Shown piece by piece: positions 54,870 to 64,000 of a stretch of 64,000 nucleotides of DNA. Each line of letters opens with the position of its first letter. The stretch's first letter is position 1. Source of the DNA: Otatea glauca (Eukaryota; Streptophyta; Magnoliopsida; Poales; Poaceae); contig CM070730.1 in NCBI GenBank assembly GCA_036346275.1, positions 41,152,918 through 41,216,917 of the forward strand, in the 5' to 3' direction. Position numbers and translations under genes: made by a program. The notes below the pieces were generated by a model, which saw nothing but the letters and a program-made list of their open reading frames with translations, was not told the DNA's origin and made no database searches.

Positions 54870-56590
54870 CTATTTGTCAGAGCGGTCGGAAGGGGACCCG
54901 GCTCGGACCCTGGATTCTTGCTTGGTCTTGCCATCTTCAAAGATGGCCCCCACAGCCTCCTCGCCAGAGGCGTGGTTGGTGGCGATGTCCAGAAGGTCCT
55001 TGGTGGTTCTGGGCTTGACGCAGCCCAGTTTGTGCACCAAGGCCTTGCAGGAGGTGCCGTAAATGAATGCCCCCACGACGTCGGCGTCGGAGATGTCGGG
55101 GAGCTCGTTGCATTGACGGGAGAATCGCCGGATGTAATCCCGGAGAGTTTCTCCCGGCTGCTGCTTGCAGCTCTTCAGGTCCCAGGAGTTCCCAGGGCGC
55201 TTGTATGTGCCCTGGAAGTTGCCGACGAAGAGGCTCTTCAAGTCGGCCCAGTTCCTGATGGTCTTTGTGGGCAAGTACTCGAGCCAGGCTCGAGCCGACT
55301 CCGCAAGGTAGATAGGGAGGTATTGGATGATGAAGAGGTCATCCGTCGCTCCTCCCGCCGGCATGCGAGCCGGTAGTCTTCGAGCCATACGCCGGGGTTC
55401 GTGGCCCCAGTGTATTTGGCTATGTTGGTCGGTGCCACGACCGCGGGAAATGCGCATGGCGGATCCCCTGACAGAAAGCTCGTGGTCCCGAACCATCGGG
55501 GCTTGGGCTGCGATTGTGGCGGCGCCCACTATCCGCAACACGCGAGTGGGCGGCTTCGTCCACCGCTTTTCTTCGCTCCTCGAGGGTGGCGCGGACGTAG
55601 TAGTCGTCTCCGAGGCGCTGGCGCAGCGGGGTGCGCGAGGCCTGGGGTTGTTCTTGATGTGCCGCCACCTTTGCCGGACCCAGTCGGGCCCAAGGGGTGG
55701 TGCGGGTTCGGCGCCCAAAGGTGGCGCCAGAATGGTGAGGGCCGGAGGCTTGCATGTGCTGTAAAACAGCACGCTCCACCAGCCCCCGAAGATTCTGGTA
55801 CGTGGCTTTGGCCTTCGGGTCGTCTGGCTCGGGAAGGCCTTGGAGCACCATCGCAGCTGCAGCCACGTTCTTGCTTGCGTGGGGGAAGAACTGAAGGCCA
55901 TCAGATTCCTCCACCACCAGGCGCACTGACGTCACGCTGCGCTTTGCACCGCCGCCAAGTAACGATGGGGCTCGGTTCATGCTGCTCCAGGTCGGCCTGG
56001 AGCTTATCGAGCTCGGCCCTTCGATCCTCCAGCTCTTTACGCTGCCAGAGAAACTCAACGCGGCGAGCTTGAGCACGCTCAGTGCGTTCGCGCTGGTATT
56101 CCTCCTCCTGGGCCTCAGTGCGCTAGAGGGGAGCCCCCGTAACCGCGGGGGTTACGGTCCGGTTGACCATGCCCGCCATGTTGCACTCACGAGAGTGTCG
56201 TATGCGGGGGGTTTGCTCCGTGTTGGAGCTGGAGTCGTGGTTGGAAGAATCTTCCAGCAGCTCGTGGACAGAGGCCGGCATATAGCCGGCCATGGCCACA
56301 AATTGTGAGCTCGTGGGAGGCGACGCGGTCGTCCTCCCGAGCCCTCGGGTGCCACTGCCAAAGATGGCGGGACGCTCGTTGGGCTCCGGCCTGGAGGCCT
56401 GCAGGGGGGCCTCAAGCCGGAGGCCGGCGAGGTGGTCGGAGATAGAGCCCTGCCTTCCAGCGGGCTTCTGGTCTCTGACGGCGATGGGACTGAGCCCGAG
56501 CCCACCCGTTGGAGTGGAGATAAATTTGAGGGAGCCGAAGCGGATTCGTCCCCCCGACGTAGACACGCCGTCACCGGTGAAGAAAGCCAT
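54870..56590 (-). pseudogene. gag: TAT C gag N-terminus and capsid
   Basis: The minus-strand start is at 56590 (MAFFTGDGVSTSGGRI). Frame changes near 56100 and 55380 separate a variable N-terminal part from the capsid domain: KYTGATNPGVWLEDYRLACR, YLPIYLAESARAWLEYLPTK, WADLKSLFVGNFQGTYKRPG and ETLRDYIRRFSRQCNEL. It ends at TAG 54872-54870. Confidence 0.88.
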
Positions 56591-56639
56591 CAGGGAGATG
56601 AAAAGGGAATCTGGAGATGTCGATGAAGACGTGCGAAGC

Positions 56640-56658
56640 CCCTACCTGCCGCGACAAC
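56640..56658 (-). other. TAT C primer binding site
   Basis: On the minus strand GTTGTCGCGGCAGGTAGGGG follows the LTR end. It resembles the TTGGCGCGCCAGGTAGGGG site of TAT elements. Confidence 0.7.
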
Positions 56659-57523
56659 TGTCAGCGTTTCGAGCACCGCAAGTAAATTTGTAAGTCAAAA
56701 GGGGCCACGCGTTCCCAGTCCCTGAATGGTTTGACTCGAGAGCCCAAGGTGTATACTGGTTCGGGCCGAATGTCCCTACTCCAGTTCGTTCGGTGGTGTT
56801 GTATTGCCTTAGATGCAGATGGCAGCACAATGTTTTACAAATGAAAGCAGAGGGTTTGAGCACAAGAGTGTTCGCAAAGGCCTAGCGAGAAGAGGAGATC
56901 TCTCAGGTGCCCCTCTCCCAGAGGCCCCTGCCTCCCTTTATACAACTGGAAGGGGCAGGTTACATGGGAAGTTGGGAGAGGGAAATTGCTTCGGTGATGG
57001 GTCATCGTCCGGTTTGCCCACGCTGGGTCGGTAGCCTTGACGGGTAGTCGCTTAGGCCGCCTTGCGGGAACCGCGCACTTTTGCCTTCGTGAACGGCGAT
57101 GGTTGGCGTTGCGGTCGCGTAACGTTGGTACTTGCCTCGGGAGGGAGCGTGCCTTCGTATTTTACGTGACTGGTTGATGGGACTGGAAGCTTGACTTCAG
57201 CAGCCATTTATGCCATCTTGGGAAAGAGCCACCTGCTCCTGTACAATCACTTCGATTGTCCCCGTCCGTAGGGCACGTGGCCGTAGACTGGCGGAGGCTT
57301 TGACACGTGGCCCTTGGCGGAGGTTGCCTTAATTTGGTCGGAGGTCGAAGGATCCCGACCCGCCGCGGGGGTCAGGAGCCTTACTTGGTCGGGGACGCTA
57401 GTCCTGATCGGTCGGGAATGGGCGTCCTTTGTGGTCCCACGGGTCCTTTGGTCGGTAATGGGCTTGAGGTAGCCTGCTTGTTATCCTGGGCCGTTGGGGT
57501 ACCCCTGGTATGAGTATTCGTCA
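56659..57523 (-). repeat. 5' LTR of TAT C
   Basis: 865 bp, TATA box GTATAAA on the minus strand at 56943-56937. Most of the sequence is identical to 39529-40381, with differences concentrated in 57000-57250. Confidence 0.92.
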
Positions 57524-58832
57524 GTTGGTTCATTATAGTTGGTCAATACTAAAATCAACATGGGATGGTTATACTGTGTTAGTTGCTTAGCCTTGCCATG
57601 TCGTCACACGTACTTGAATCATTAATGTTTAATCTTGACTAATCGAATATGGAACAATGATATGAATTTGTATGTTATGTGTGGTCACATGATGAGATTG
57701 AGTTGTTGTGGTGAGCGATGTCATGCAACGATGTTGAATTGTCGATGGCACGTGGTGGTTGGTAATCAACTGGGGTGATAATCACTTAGATTGCGGCAAG
57801 TGTCAAGGGGCGAGTATCCAAAGTGGGCCCGATGGGCAGAAGGTATGTCGAAGTCTTACTTCCATCATACTAAGGACTTAACCTTACAAGCCTTTGACCA
57901 GAGTCTGGTATGGGACAGCCTAACTGATTAATTTGCAATGCCTTAGTTTGGTACTATCAATGGTGGTGTGAGTTCCCGAGTTATGGAGTAACTCACATGG
58001 CGCAAGAGGGGGGCCCTGGTTGTGGTTTTCGGACCCACCAGTGTTGAAACCTTAGCGGGTAGTATCAGGTTAAGGTAGTGCATTGTAAAGGCTTTGTTAT
58101 AATCACTCGCCTTTGTGGTGTATGGTTGTATAATGTGGGTAAAGTGCATAACCTCTACAGAGTTTAAATCTATTCGGATAGCCGTGCTTGCGGTATTAAG
58201 CAATGCTCGGGAAATATAGTTAAGGGATACTTTAATTAAATGGAAAACTTGGTTGGGATGGCAGGATTGCCATGTGGAAGGTTGAAACTTGACTTAGGAG
58301 TGGAAACTTGGTTTACTTGAAAAATGCTGAATCTATCTAGTATGGTTATTTGTTTTACTATCTTTACAATTTACTTGTTGTATTTATTCATAAATGCTGC
58401 TTATTACAAAAGAGCCATGATAGTCTTTCCCTTTGTGATAAGCCTTGCACGTAGTTACATAGAATTGCATTCTACGCACAACTTGTTGAGTGCCAACAAC
58501 CACAATCAACAGTTAAGGAGTCTACACCTTTGTTGGAGGAGTTCCAGGAGGACACGAGTAATTAGGGTCCGAGCCTTGTCAGTTGCCTGTGATGAACTGA
58601 TGAGTCATCTACGTCTTCTATTTTGCATTGCATATTTCATAGCCTTTATTTCAAGACTAGCCCTGTGTGGCTTCAAAATGTAAGTTGGTCATAAGATCAT
58701 ACATTTAGCTATATCAAGAAATGGAGTATTATTATTATTTCCATTGAGTATGACATGATATGTACCAATGTTAAGCTGTGTGCACTAGCGTTGATCCTGG
58801 GACTAGTGCGGTAAACAAAGTGGGTCCGAATC
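57524..58832 (+). repeat. Tekay-type LTR subfamily 2, right part
   Basis: Resumes the LTR cut at 39528 (GTTGGTTCATTATAGTTGGT). It runs to GTGGGTCCGAATC, about 20 bp short of the expected end GGTCCTTACA, where a minus-strand Tekay LTR is inserted. Mini-exon B (58513-58565) keeps its frame: KESTPLLEEFQEDTSN and TAG, with an in-frame deletion. Confidence 0.88.
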
Positions 58833-61712
58833 TGTCGTGACCCGGATTTGCAAATCCGAAACCCTCTGTGTATACTTCACTAGTCCAGGATCACGCTAGT
58901 GCACACAGTGGAAACATAGATGAAATACCATTCCATACAACGAATTAACTAGGAAGAAGCAATTCATTATTAAATAAAGCAAACGACCTTATGGTCAATG
59001 TTTACACCATTATGCCTTAAGGGCTTAAGAAACAAATAATTATTGCAGCGGAAAAGATAACTTGAACCATTCGACATGCCACAGGCAATCGTCTGGGGAA
59101 CGCCTTCCTAATCCACGTAGTCTTCATAGAATTCCTCTTCATGATATTCATTATCTCCTTCACAGAATCGATCAACAAGGGCATAAAGCCGTGAGTACAA
59201 AGGTACTCGACAAGCCATAGGGAAATGATGCAATATATTTATGCGGCTTGACAAGGATGGCTATATAGTTCTTTTGCGAAAGCAATAACTTGAATTGAAA
59301 TACAATAAATAGATTGAAAGCATATTTATGAAAACATAAATAAATAATGATAGATCAATGATAGACAACAAAACAACAATGAACTCCCGTTCACATCCCA
59401 ACAATTCCACATTCCACATTTTATGAAACACTCTATACCCGTGTGAAATTCCGGGCTTGTCCATGACCATGGACGCGGCTATTCGAATAGTTTTACACTC
59501 TGCAGAGGTTGTACAACTTTACCCACAAGACATGAACATCTCTTTGTGCAAGCGTTACTAACACACTTCCTTTGGTGTGTCGCGAGATATCATGACAAAG
59601 CCTTTACAATGCAATCTTCTAAACTCAGTCTTGCCTTCGCTAAGGTTTCGCCCATTAGGGCCCCTCTTGCGCCTTGCGAATCTACCCGTCCATCCGGAAC
59701 CCACACCACCAACGCGTACTCAAGGCTAGACATTGCAAATTAATCGGCTAAGTCTGTCCCATTCGGACATGTGGTAGTGCAGTTAGGCCCAGTTCAATGG
59801 CGCACAAGATTAAGTCCTTAAATTGTCTCGAGCAAGACATCCACATCCCAATGTGCTAGAAAGCACCCCATTTACTGCACGATCACTTGCCCGAGGGAAA
59901 ACAATTCGTTCAACCAAGACCAATGGCAAACCCCGCCATGGTACAACAAATTTTACAACAGTGGCTAACGGCCATGATTCAATATCTCATTAAGTCAAGA
60001 TTAACATTATTCAACATGTGACATGAATCCCAACGTATATCTAAGCATGTCTAAGCATAGTTACGTAACCCAATGTTGGTATAATGATTATGTCCAACTA
60101 CTAATGTCCCAACCTTGGTTTAACAATGGATACATGGCATACAACCAATCAAGGTGGCATAATGTCAACTAGGTATACATCTACTCCCATTAAATAAACA
60201 TTGATACGTAAATAGCATGCAAGTGTATAAAATAAATTACTTTGCAAACATAGGATCAATATGATCAAAGGATTACGACTTGCCTTGCTGATCTAGTGCT
60301 GAATCTTGGTCTTTGAAGTCTTCGTTTGCTCCCTCGGGATTAGCGTCTACCGGAAAAGAAAGCAACGAAACCAAATAAATACAAAAACAGAGACTCAAAC
60401 AAGCTCAAAACTGAAAATAAATGGCTCTGGAAGATAGATCTTGATTTTAGAAAAATTTAGAAACTTGAATCACCTCAATCGGAGTTCGTATGAGGGAGAA
60501 GGCCTCGAAAGATTAAATTCAGAGAAAATACAGAAAATCGAAAAATCGAATTTCGGATTTATTTTTGTACTGGAAAAGGATTTATTGCGCAACGCTGACG
60601 TAAGCCGGCACACGGTGGACTGGGTCCACGGCACTGCGCCGGTTCACCGTGCACCCGACGCATGGTGACGTCAACGCCGACGCGCTTTAGGGCCGACGCG
60701 CGGCAGAGGTGGCGGCCGACGCGCGGCGCACGCTGGCGAGCGGCCGACGCGCAAGCCACGCGTCCTCATCGGTGACACGCCCGGATCGGTCGGCCGAGAA
60801 GCGGGGCTGCGGTGGAGGTGGCGCGGCGCGACCGGAGCGTCCGTGAAGATCGGACGGCCGAGATTTTCGATGCAACGCGACAGCGAGGCGGCGCGCAACT
60901 CACCGGAGACGAAGAAGACGCCACGACCGACGGCGGATACGCGACGGATCGGGCGCGAGACCAGACGCACCGGGAAGAGGATGACGCGGGGAACGCGAGA
61001 AGACCAACGGCTTTGGTGGAGATGCACCGACGGCGAAGAAGAAGCGCGCGGAAGGCTCGGGCACGGAGGAACTCCGCGAGCGCAAGCGGCCCGATGGCGC
61101 GGCTAGGGCAGCGGAAAAAGAGGCAAACGAAGCGGCGGAGCGAGGAGAACCTCGGGAGGCGGTTTTGCGGCGCTTAAATAGGGCTCGGGAGGCGTGCGGG
61201 GCACGGACTCCAAGACTGCGCCGACACGAACTCGGACGGCGGCAACGGCGGCTAGGGTTTGGCTGCGGCGGTGGCGTGGCGCAATCTCAGCCCTCCACGC
61301 GCGAGGCGCCGATCGGACGGCCATGCGGCGGCCGGGCGAAACAAGCCGCGGAGCGGCCGGCGAGGTGGTGGGCGAGCGCAGCGGAAACGGTGGGCATAAA
61401 GGATTCGGCCCGGAGGGCTTTTTGAAAATTAAAATCATTTCCGATTTTACATAATTCCAGAAATCCGAATAAAACCAAATAAATTCACATAAATATCAAA
61501 TAAATTCAGAAAAATCCCCAAAAATACAGAAAAATTCCTTGGAGCACAAGGAACCCAACTAAAACTAAAATTCTTTAGTTTGATGAATGGTTTAGCCAAA
61601 TTAAATCCTTTCATTTATGGAAAATTCAAATTAAGCTGGAATTAATTCAAAGAATGCAAATGGTTTATTTTTGAATTCAAACATGCCAAAACTCAAATTT
61701 TGGGATGTTACA
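58833..61712 (-). repeat. 3' LTR, Tekay subfamily 1
   Basis: Minus-strand TGTAACATCCC at 61712 to the reverse of TGTCGTGACCC at 58833. Exon A is at 60346-60284 (63 bp, open, GC donor). Exon B (near 59170-59108) keeps the frame with a synonymous GAG to GAA change but has GATTCTG where the acceptor CAG would be. Confidence 0.94.
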
Positions 61713-61726
61713 AACCTCCCCCCTTA
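61713..61726 (-). other. polypurine tract
   Basis: On the minus strand AAGGGGGGAGGTT lies just before the 3' LTR. It primes plus-strand synthesis. The same purines open the window at 1-8. Confidence 0.88.
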
Positions 61727-61987
61727 AATGGAATCTCGACCCCGAGATTCAGGCTGGCTAGGGAATAGGTGGGGAAACTCGGACTTCAAATCTTCTTCTC
61801 GCTCCCAAGTCGCTTCCTCTTCTGAATGGTGGCTCCACTGGACCTTGCAAAAACGGATGATCTTGCTCCTCGTGATACGCTCTGCTATATCCAAAATTTT
61901 CACTGGTTGCTCTTTGTAGGTAAGATCCTCTTGCAAATCAATAGCTTCAATGTCATCTGCTCCTCCGCACACGCAGCATTTCTTCAA
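61724..61987 (-). pseudogene. pol: chromodomain at integrase C-terminus
   Basis: Minus-strand reading: EQPVKILDIAERITRSK, then KVQWSHHSEEEATWEREEDL and SEFPHLFPSQPESRGRDSI before the stop near the PPT. This is a chromodomain of the chromovirus integrase type, which binds histone marks and steers insertion. The upstream 61990-62250 stretch (RFQVKGKLAP region) is frameshifted, so integrase and chromodomain are not in one frame. Confidence 0.9.
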
Positions 61988-62248
61988 TGAGATACATGGA
62001 ACACATCATGGATTCCAAAGAAAAGATCGAGGCAATTCTAACTTGTAGGCAACCTCTCCTCTCCGTTCCAAGATTTTGAACGGTCCCACATATCTAGGGG
62101 CAAGCTTTCCTTTTACTTGAAATCTCTTAACTCCTTTGAGAGGGGTGACTCTGAGATAAACATAATCATTGGGCTCGAAACTCAAATCTCTCGGCGGTTA
62201 TCTGCATAACTCTTTTATGCACTTTGAGCGATCTTCAAGCGGTCTCAA

Positions 62249-62929
62249 TTAATTGAACTTGCTCTTGGCTTCTTGCGGTATGGCAGGCCAAACAATTGTC
62301 TTTCTCGACTCCTTCCAGCTTGAGAGGGTTACGCACTTTCTCCCATATAAGGCTTCGAAAGGCGACATCTGCAAACTGGCTTGATAACTATTGTTATACG
62401 AAAACTCGGCATAGGGCAAACACTTGTCCCACTTGGCACCATAAATTAAGGCACAAGCCCTTAACATATCTTCAAGAATCTGATTCACACGCTCAGTCTG
62501 TCCATCGGTTTGAGGGTGATAGGCAGTACTGAATCTGAGATGAGTTCCCATGGCTTCATGCAGACTCTGCCAAAAATGAGAGGTAAATTGGCTTCCTCTA
62601 TCAGACACTATCTTCTTAGGCACTCCGTGAAGACTGACGATCCTTGACATATATAATTCTGCTAATTTATCTCCTGCATAGGTAGTCTTAACTGGAATGA
62701 AGTGAGCTACCTTAGTCAATCGATCCACTATTACCCAGATCGAGTCATAACCTGCTTGGGTCTTAGGAAATCCGGTAATGAAATCCATACCAATTTCTTC
62801 CCACTTCCACTCTGGAATCTTCAATGGCTGCAGCAATCCTGCTGGCCTCTGATGATCTGCCTTGACCTTCTGGCAGACATCACAACGTGCAACATACTCT
62901 GCAATCTCACGCTTCATACTAGGCACCAA
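62249..62929 (-). pseudogene. pol: Tekay integrase core
   Basis: Minus strand: CDVCQKVKADHQRPAGLLQP (finger end), GMDFITGFPKTQ (first Asp), IVSDRGSQFTSHFWQSLHEA (second Asp), YHPQTDGQTERVNQILEDML (Glu). The DDE triad is present. After ALYGRKC the frame diverges and ends in a stop at 62249. Confidence 0.93.
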
Positions 62930-63350
62930 TACCTTTCCTTGAGGTCTTGATACATCTTAGTACTTCCAGGATGAATGGAGTATAAAGTCTCATGCGCTTC
63001 TTTGAGAATCAACTCCTTAAGCTCTTTCTGGTCTGGTACGCAAATACGCTTCTCATACCAAATGGTACCTTGTTCATCTTCAGAGAAACCTGAGGCTTTT
63101 CCTTTCTTCATATTGCTCTTAATCTCCTTGATGTCGGCATCATCTACTTGTGCTTCTCGAATCTGATCTTCCAACGTAGGGCGTACTTCCAAAGTAGCTA
63201 AATACCCTTCCTGAACCAATTCCAAACTAAGCTTCAAATTCCTTATAGAGGGTGGTGACTTTCCTTAATCATCGAGTATTGCGAAGAACTCTTCCTACTC
63301 AAAGCATCGGCTACAACATTAGCTTTGCCTGGATGATAATGAATCCCAAT
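62914..63350 (-). pseudogene. pol: RNase H end and integrase HHCC finger
   Basis: Minus strand: IHYHPGKANVVADALSRK (RNase H tail, after a TAG at about 63355), then ELVQEGYLATLEVRPTLEDQ and the finger ETLYSIHPGSTKMYQDL. Frame changes occur at the junction with the core. Confidence 0.85.
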
Positions 63351-63353
63351 GTC

Positions 63354-64000
63354 CTAGTCCTTGATCAATTCCAACCATCTTCTTTGTCTCATATTGAGGT
63401 CAGCTTGGGTAAAGATATACTTCAAACTCTTGTGATCAGTATAAACCTCACAACGATTACCAATGAGATAGTGACGCCAAATCTTTAAAGCATGCACTAC
63501 GGCTGCTAATTCCAAATCATGGGTAGGATAGTTGAATTCATGTGGCCTTAGTTGTCGCGAAGCATACGCTACAACCTTCTTATCTTGCATTAGCACACAA
63601 CCGAGTCCTTGTCGGGATGCATCGCAGAATATCTCAAAATCCTTCTCATTATCTGGCAAGATAAGCACTGGGGCAGTTGTCAAACACTTCATTAATTCTT
63701 GAAAACTTTGCTCACACTCTGGTGTCGAAACAAATTTCTTCTCCTTCTTTAGGAGTTGAGTGAGCGGTCTAGCTTTTCTAGAAAACCCTTCTATGAAACG
63801 GCGATAATATCCCGCCATTCCAAGAAAACTCCGGATTTGGGGTACCGTCTTGGGTGACTCCCAACTTAGCACATCTCGTACCTTTCCAGGGTCAACATCG
63901 ACTCCTTCTTCTGATATGACATGTCCTAGAAAAGCAACTTCTTTCATCCAAAACTCACATTTACTGAACTTTGCATAAAGCTGATTCTCTCTTAGATTCG
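63354..64000 (-). pseudogene. pol: Tekay RT end and RNase H
   Basis: Minus strand from 64000: QLYAKFSKCEF joins MKEVAFLGHVIS without the 1-bp loss seen at 6588. It continues RSFLGMAGYYRRFIEG, then RNase H residues in FCDASRQGLG, HDLELAAVV and VYTDHKSLKY. It stops at a TAG after LELIKD. RT catalytic motifs lie beyond the window. Confidence 0.93.

Larger units (their letters stand above)
39529..57523 (-). mobile_element. 18-kb TAT-lineage gypsy element C
   Basis: LTRs 39529-40381 and 56659-57523 start TGTCGGCG/TGTCAGCG and end GTATTCGTCA, and are highly similar. Flanks ATTGG (39524-39528) and GTTGG (57524-57528) fit a 5-bp target duplication with one change. All coding domains read on the minus strand from 56590 to 50670, while a plus-strand antisense ORF and a tandem array fill 40382-50660. 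Two further insertions (41577-42915 and 46030-49354) add about 4.7 kb, so the element itself is about 13.3 kb. Confidence 0.93.
58833..64000 (-). mobile_element. Tekay-type gypsy element, 3' half (runs off window)
   Basis: On the minus strand, from 64000: RT end, RNase H, integrase, chromodomain, PPT and a 2880-bp 3' LTR (61712-58833). The 5-bp flank at its end is GAATC (58828-58832); the partner copy would lie outside the window. Very close to the truncated element at 825-7724. Confidence 0.95.

Overview
This is nuclear DNA of a plant, almost certainly a grass (Poaceae). The evidence is nested Ty3/gypsy elements of the Tekay (chromovirus) and TAT lineages, Ty1/copia fragments, a CACTA transposon with hairpin subterminal repeats, GC-rich LTR leaders, and no bacterial-style gene organisation. 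The species cannot be told from the sequence. I found no intact host gene. Every convincing coding stretch belongs to a transposable element, and nearly all are broken by frameshifts, stops or later insertions.

Layout. 1-395: end of one gypsy element (polypurine tract plus start of a 3' LTR). 396-10220 and 16286-about 16950: a minus-strand copia element, split by a truncated Tekay element (825-7724) and by a CACTA transposon (10221-16282, 3-bp target duplication ATT). The CACTA carries an Ulp1-protease remnant and was itself hit by a solo Tekay LTR (11479-14391, target duplication CCTCC). 17140-22394: a TAT fragment (integrase plus antisense ORF) split by a gag-only LTR element. 22395-22876: an LTR shred. 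22877-30968: a second TAT element (integrase end, antisense ORF, 3' LTR) with a complete 3.4-kb non-autonomous TAT derivative inside it (25489-28922, target duplication ATTAC). 30969-37569: a third TAT element (5' LTR, gag, protease, start of RT), its LTR split just after the TATA box by a solo LTR (31372-34534, target duplication CTTCC). 37570-39528 plus 57524-58832: another Tekay-type LTR, split by an 18-kb TAT element on the minus strand (39529-57523). That element has both LTRs, gag, protease, RT, RNase H, integrase, an antisense ORF and an 80-bp tandem array, and contains a copia-like solo LTR and the 5' end of a minus-strand Tekay-type element. 58833-64000: the 3' half of another minus-strand Tekay element (RT end, RNase H, integrase, chromodomain, PPT, 3' LTR).

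The most unusual signals are these. (1) A conserved, apparently spliced acidic mini-ORF lies inside the long Tekay-type LTRs. It has two exons with compatible phase, GT/GC-AG splice sites and mostly preserved frame in six LTR copies of two subfamilies. (2) In-frame stops in the TAT polyproteins are almost all TAG, as expected from decay of methylated CAG. (3) In one TAT derivative a GC-rich tandem array occupies the place of gag-pol. (4) TAT elements carry antisense genes with their own TATA boxes.
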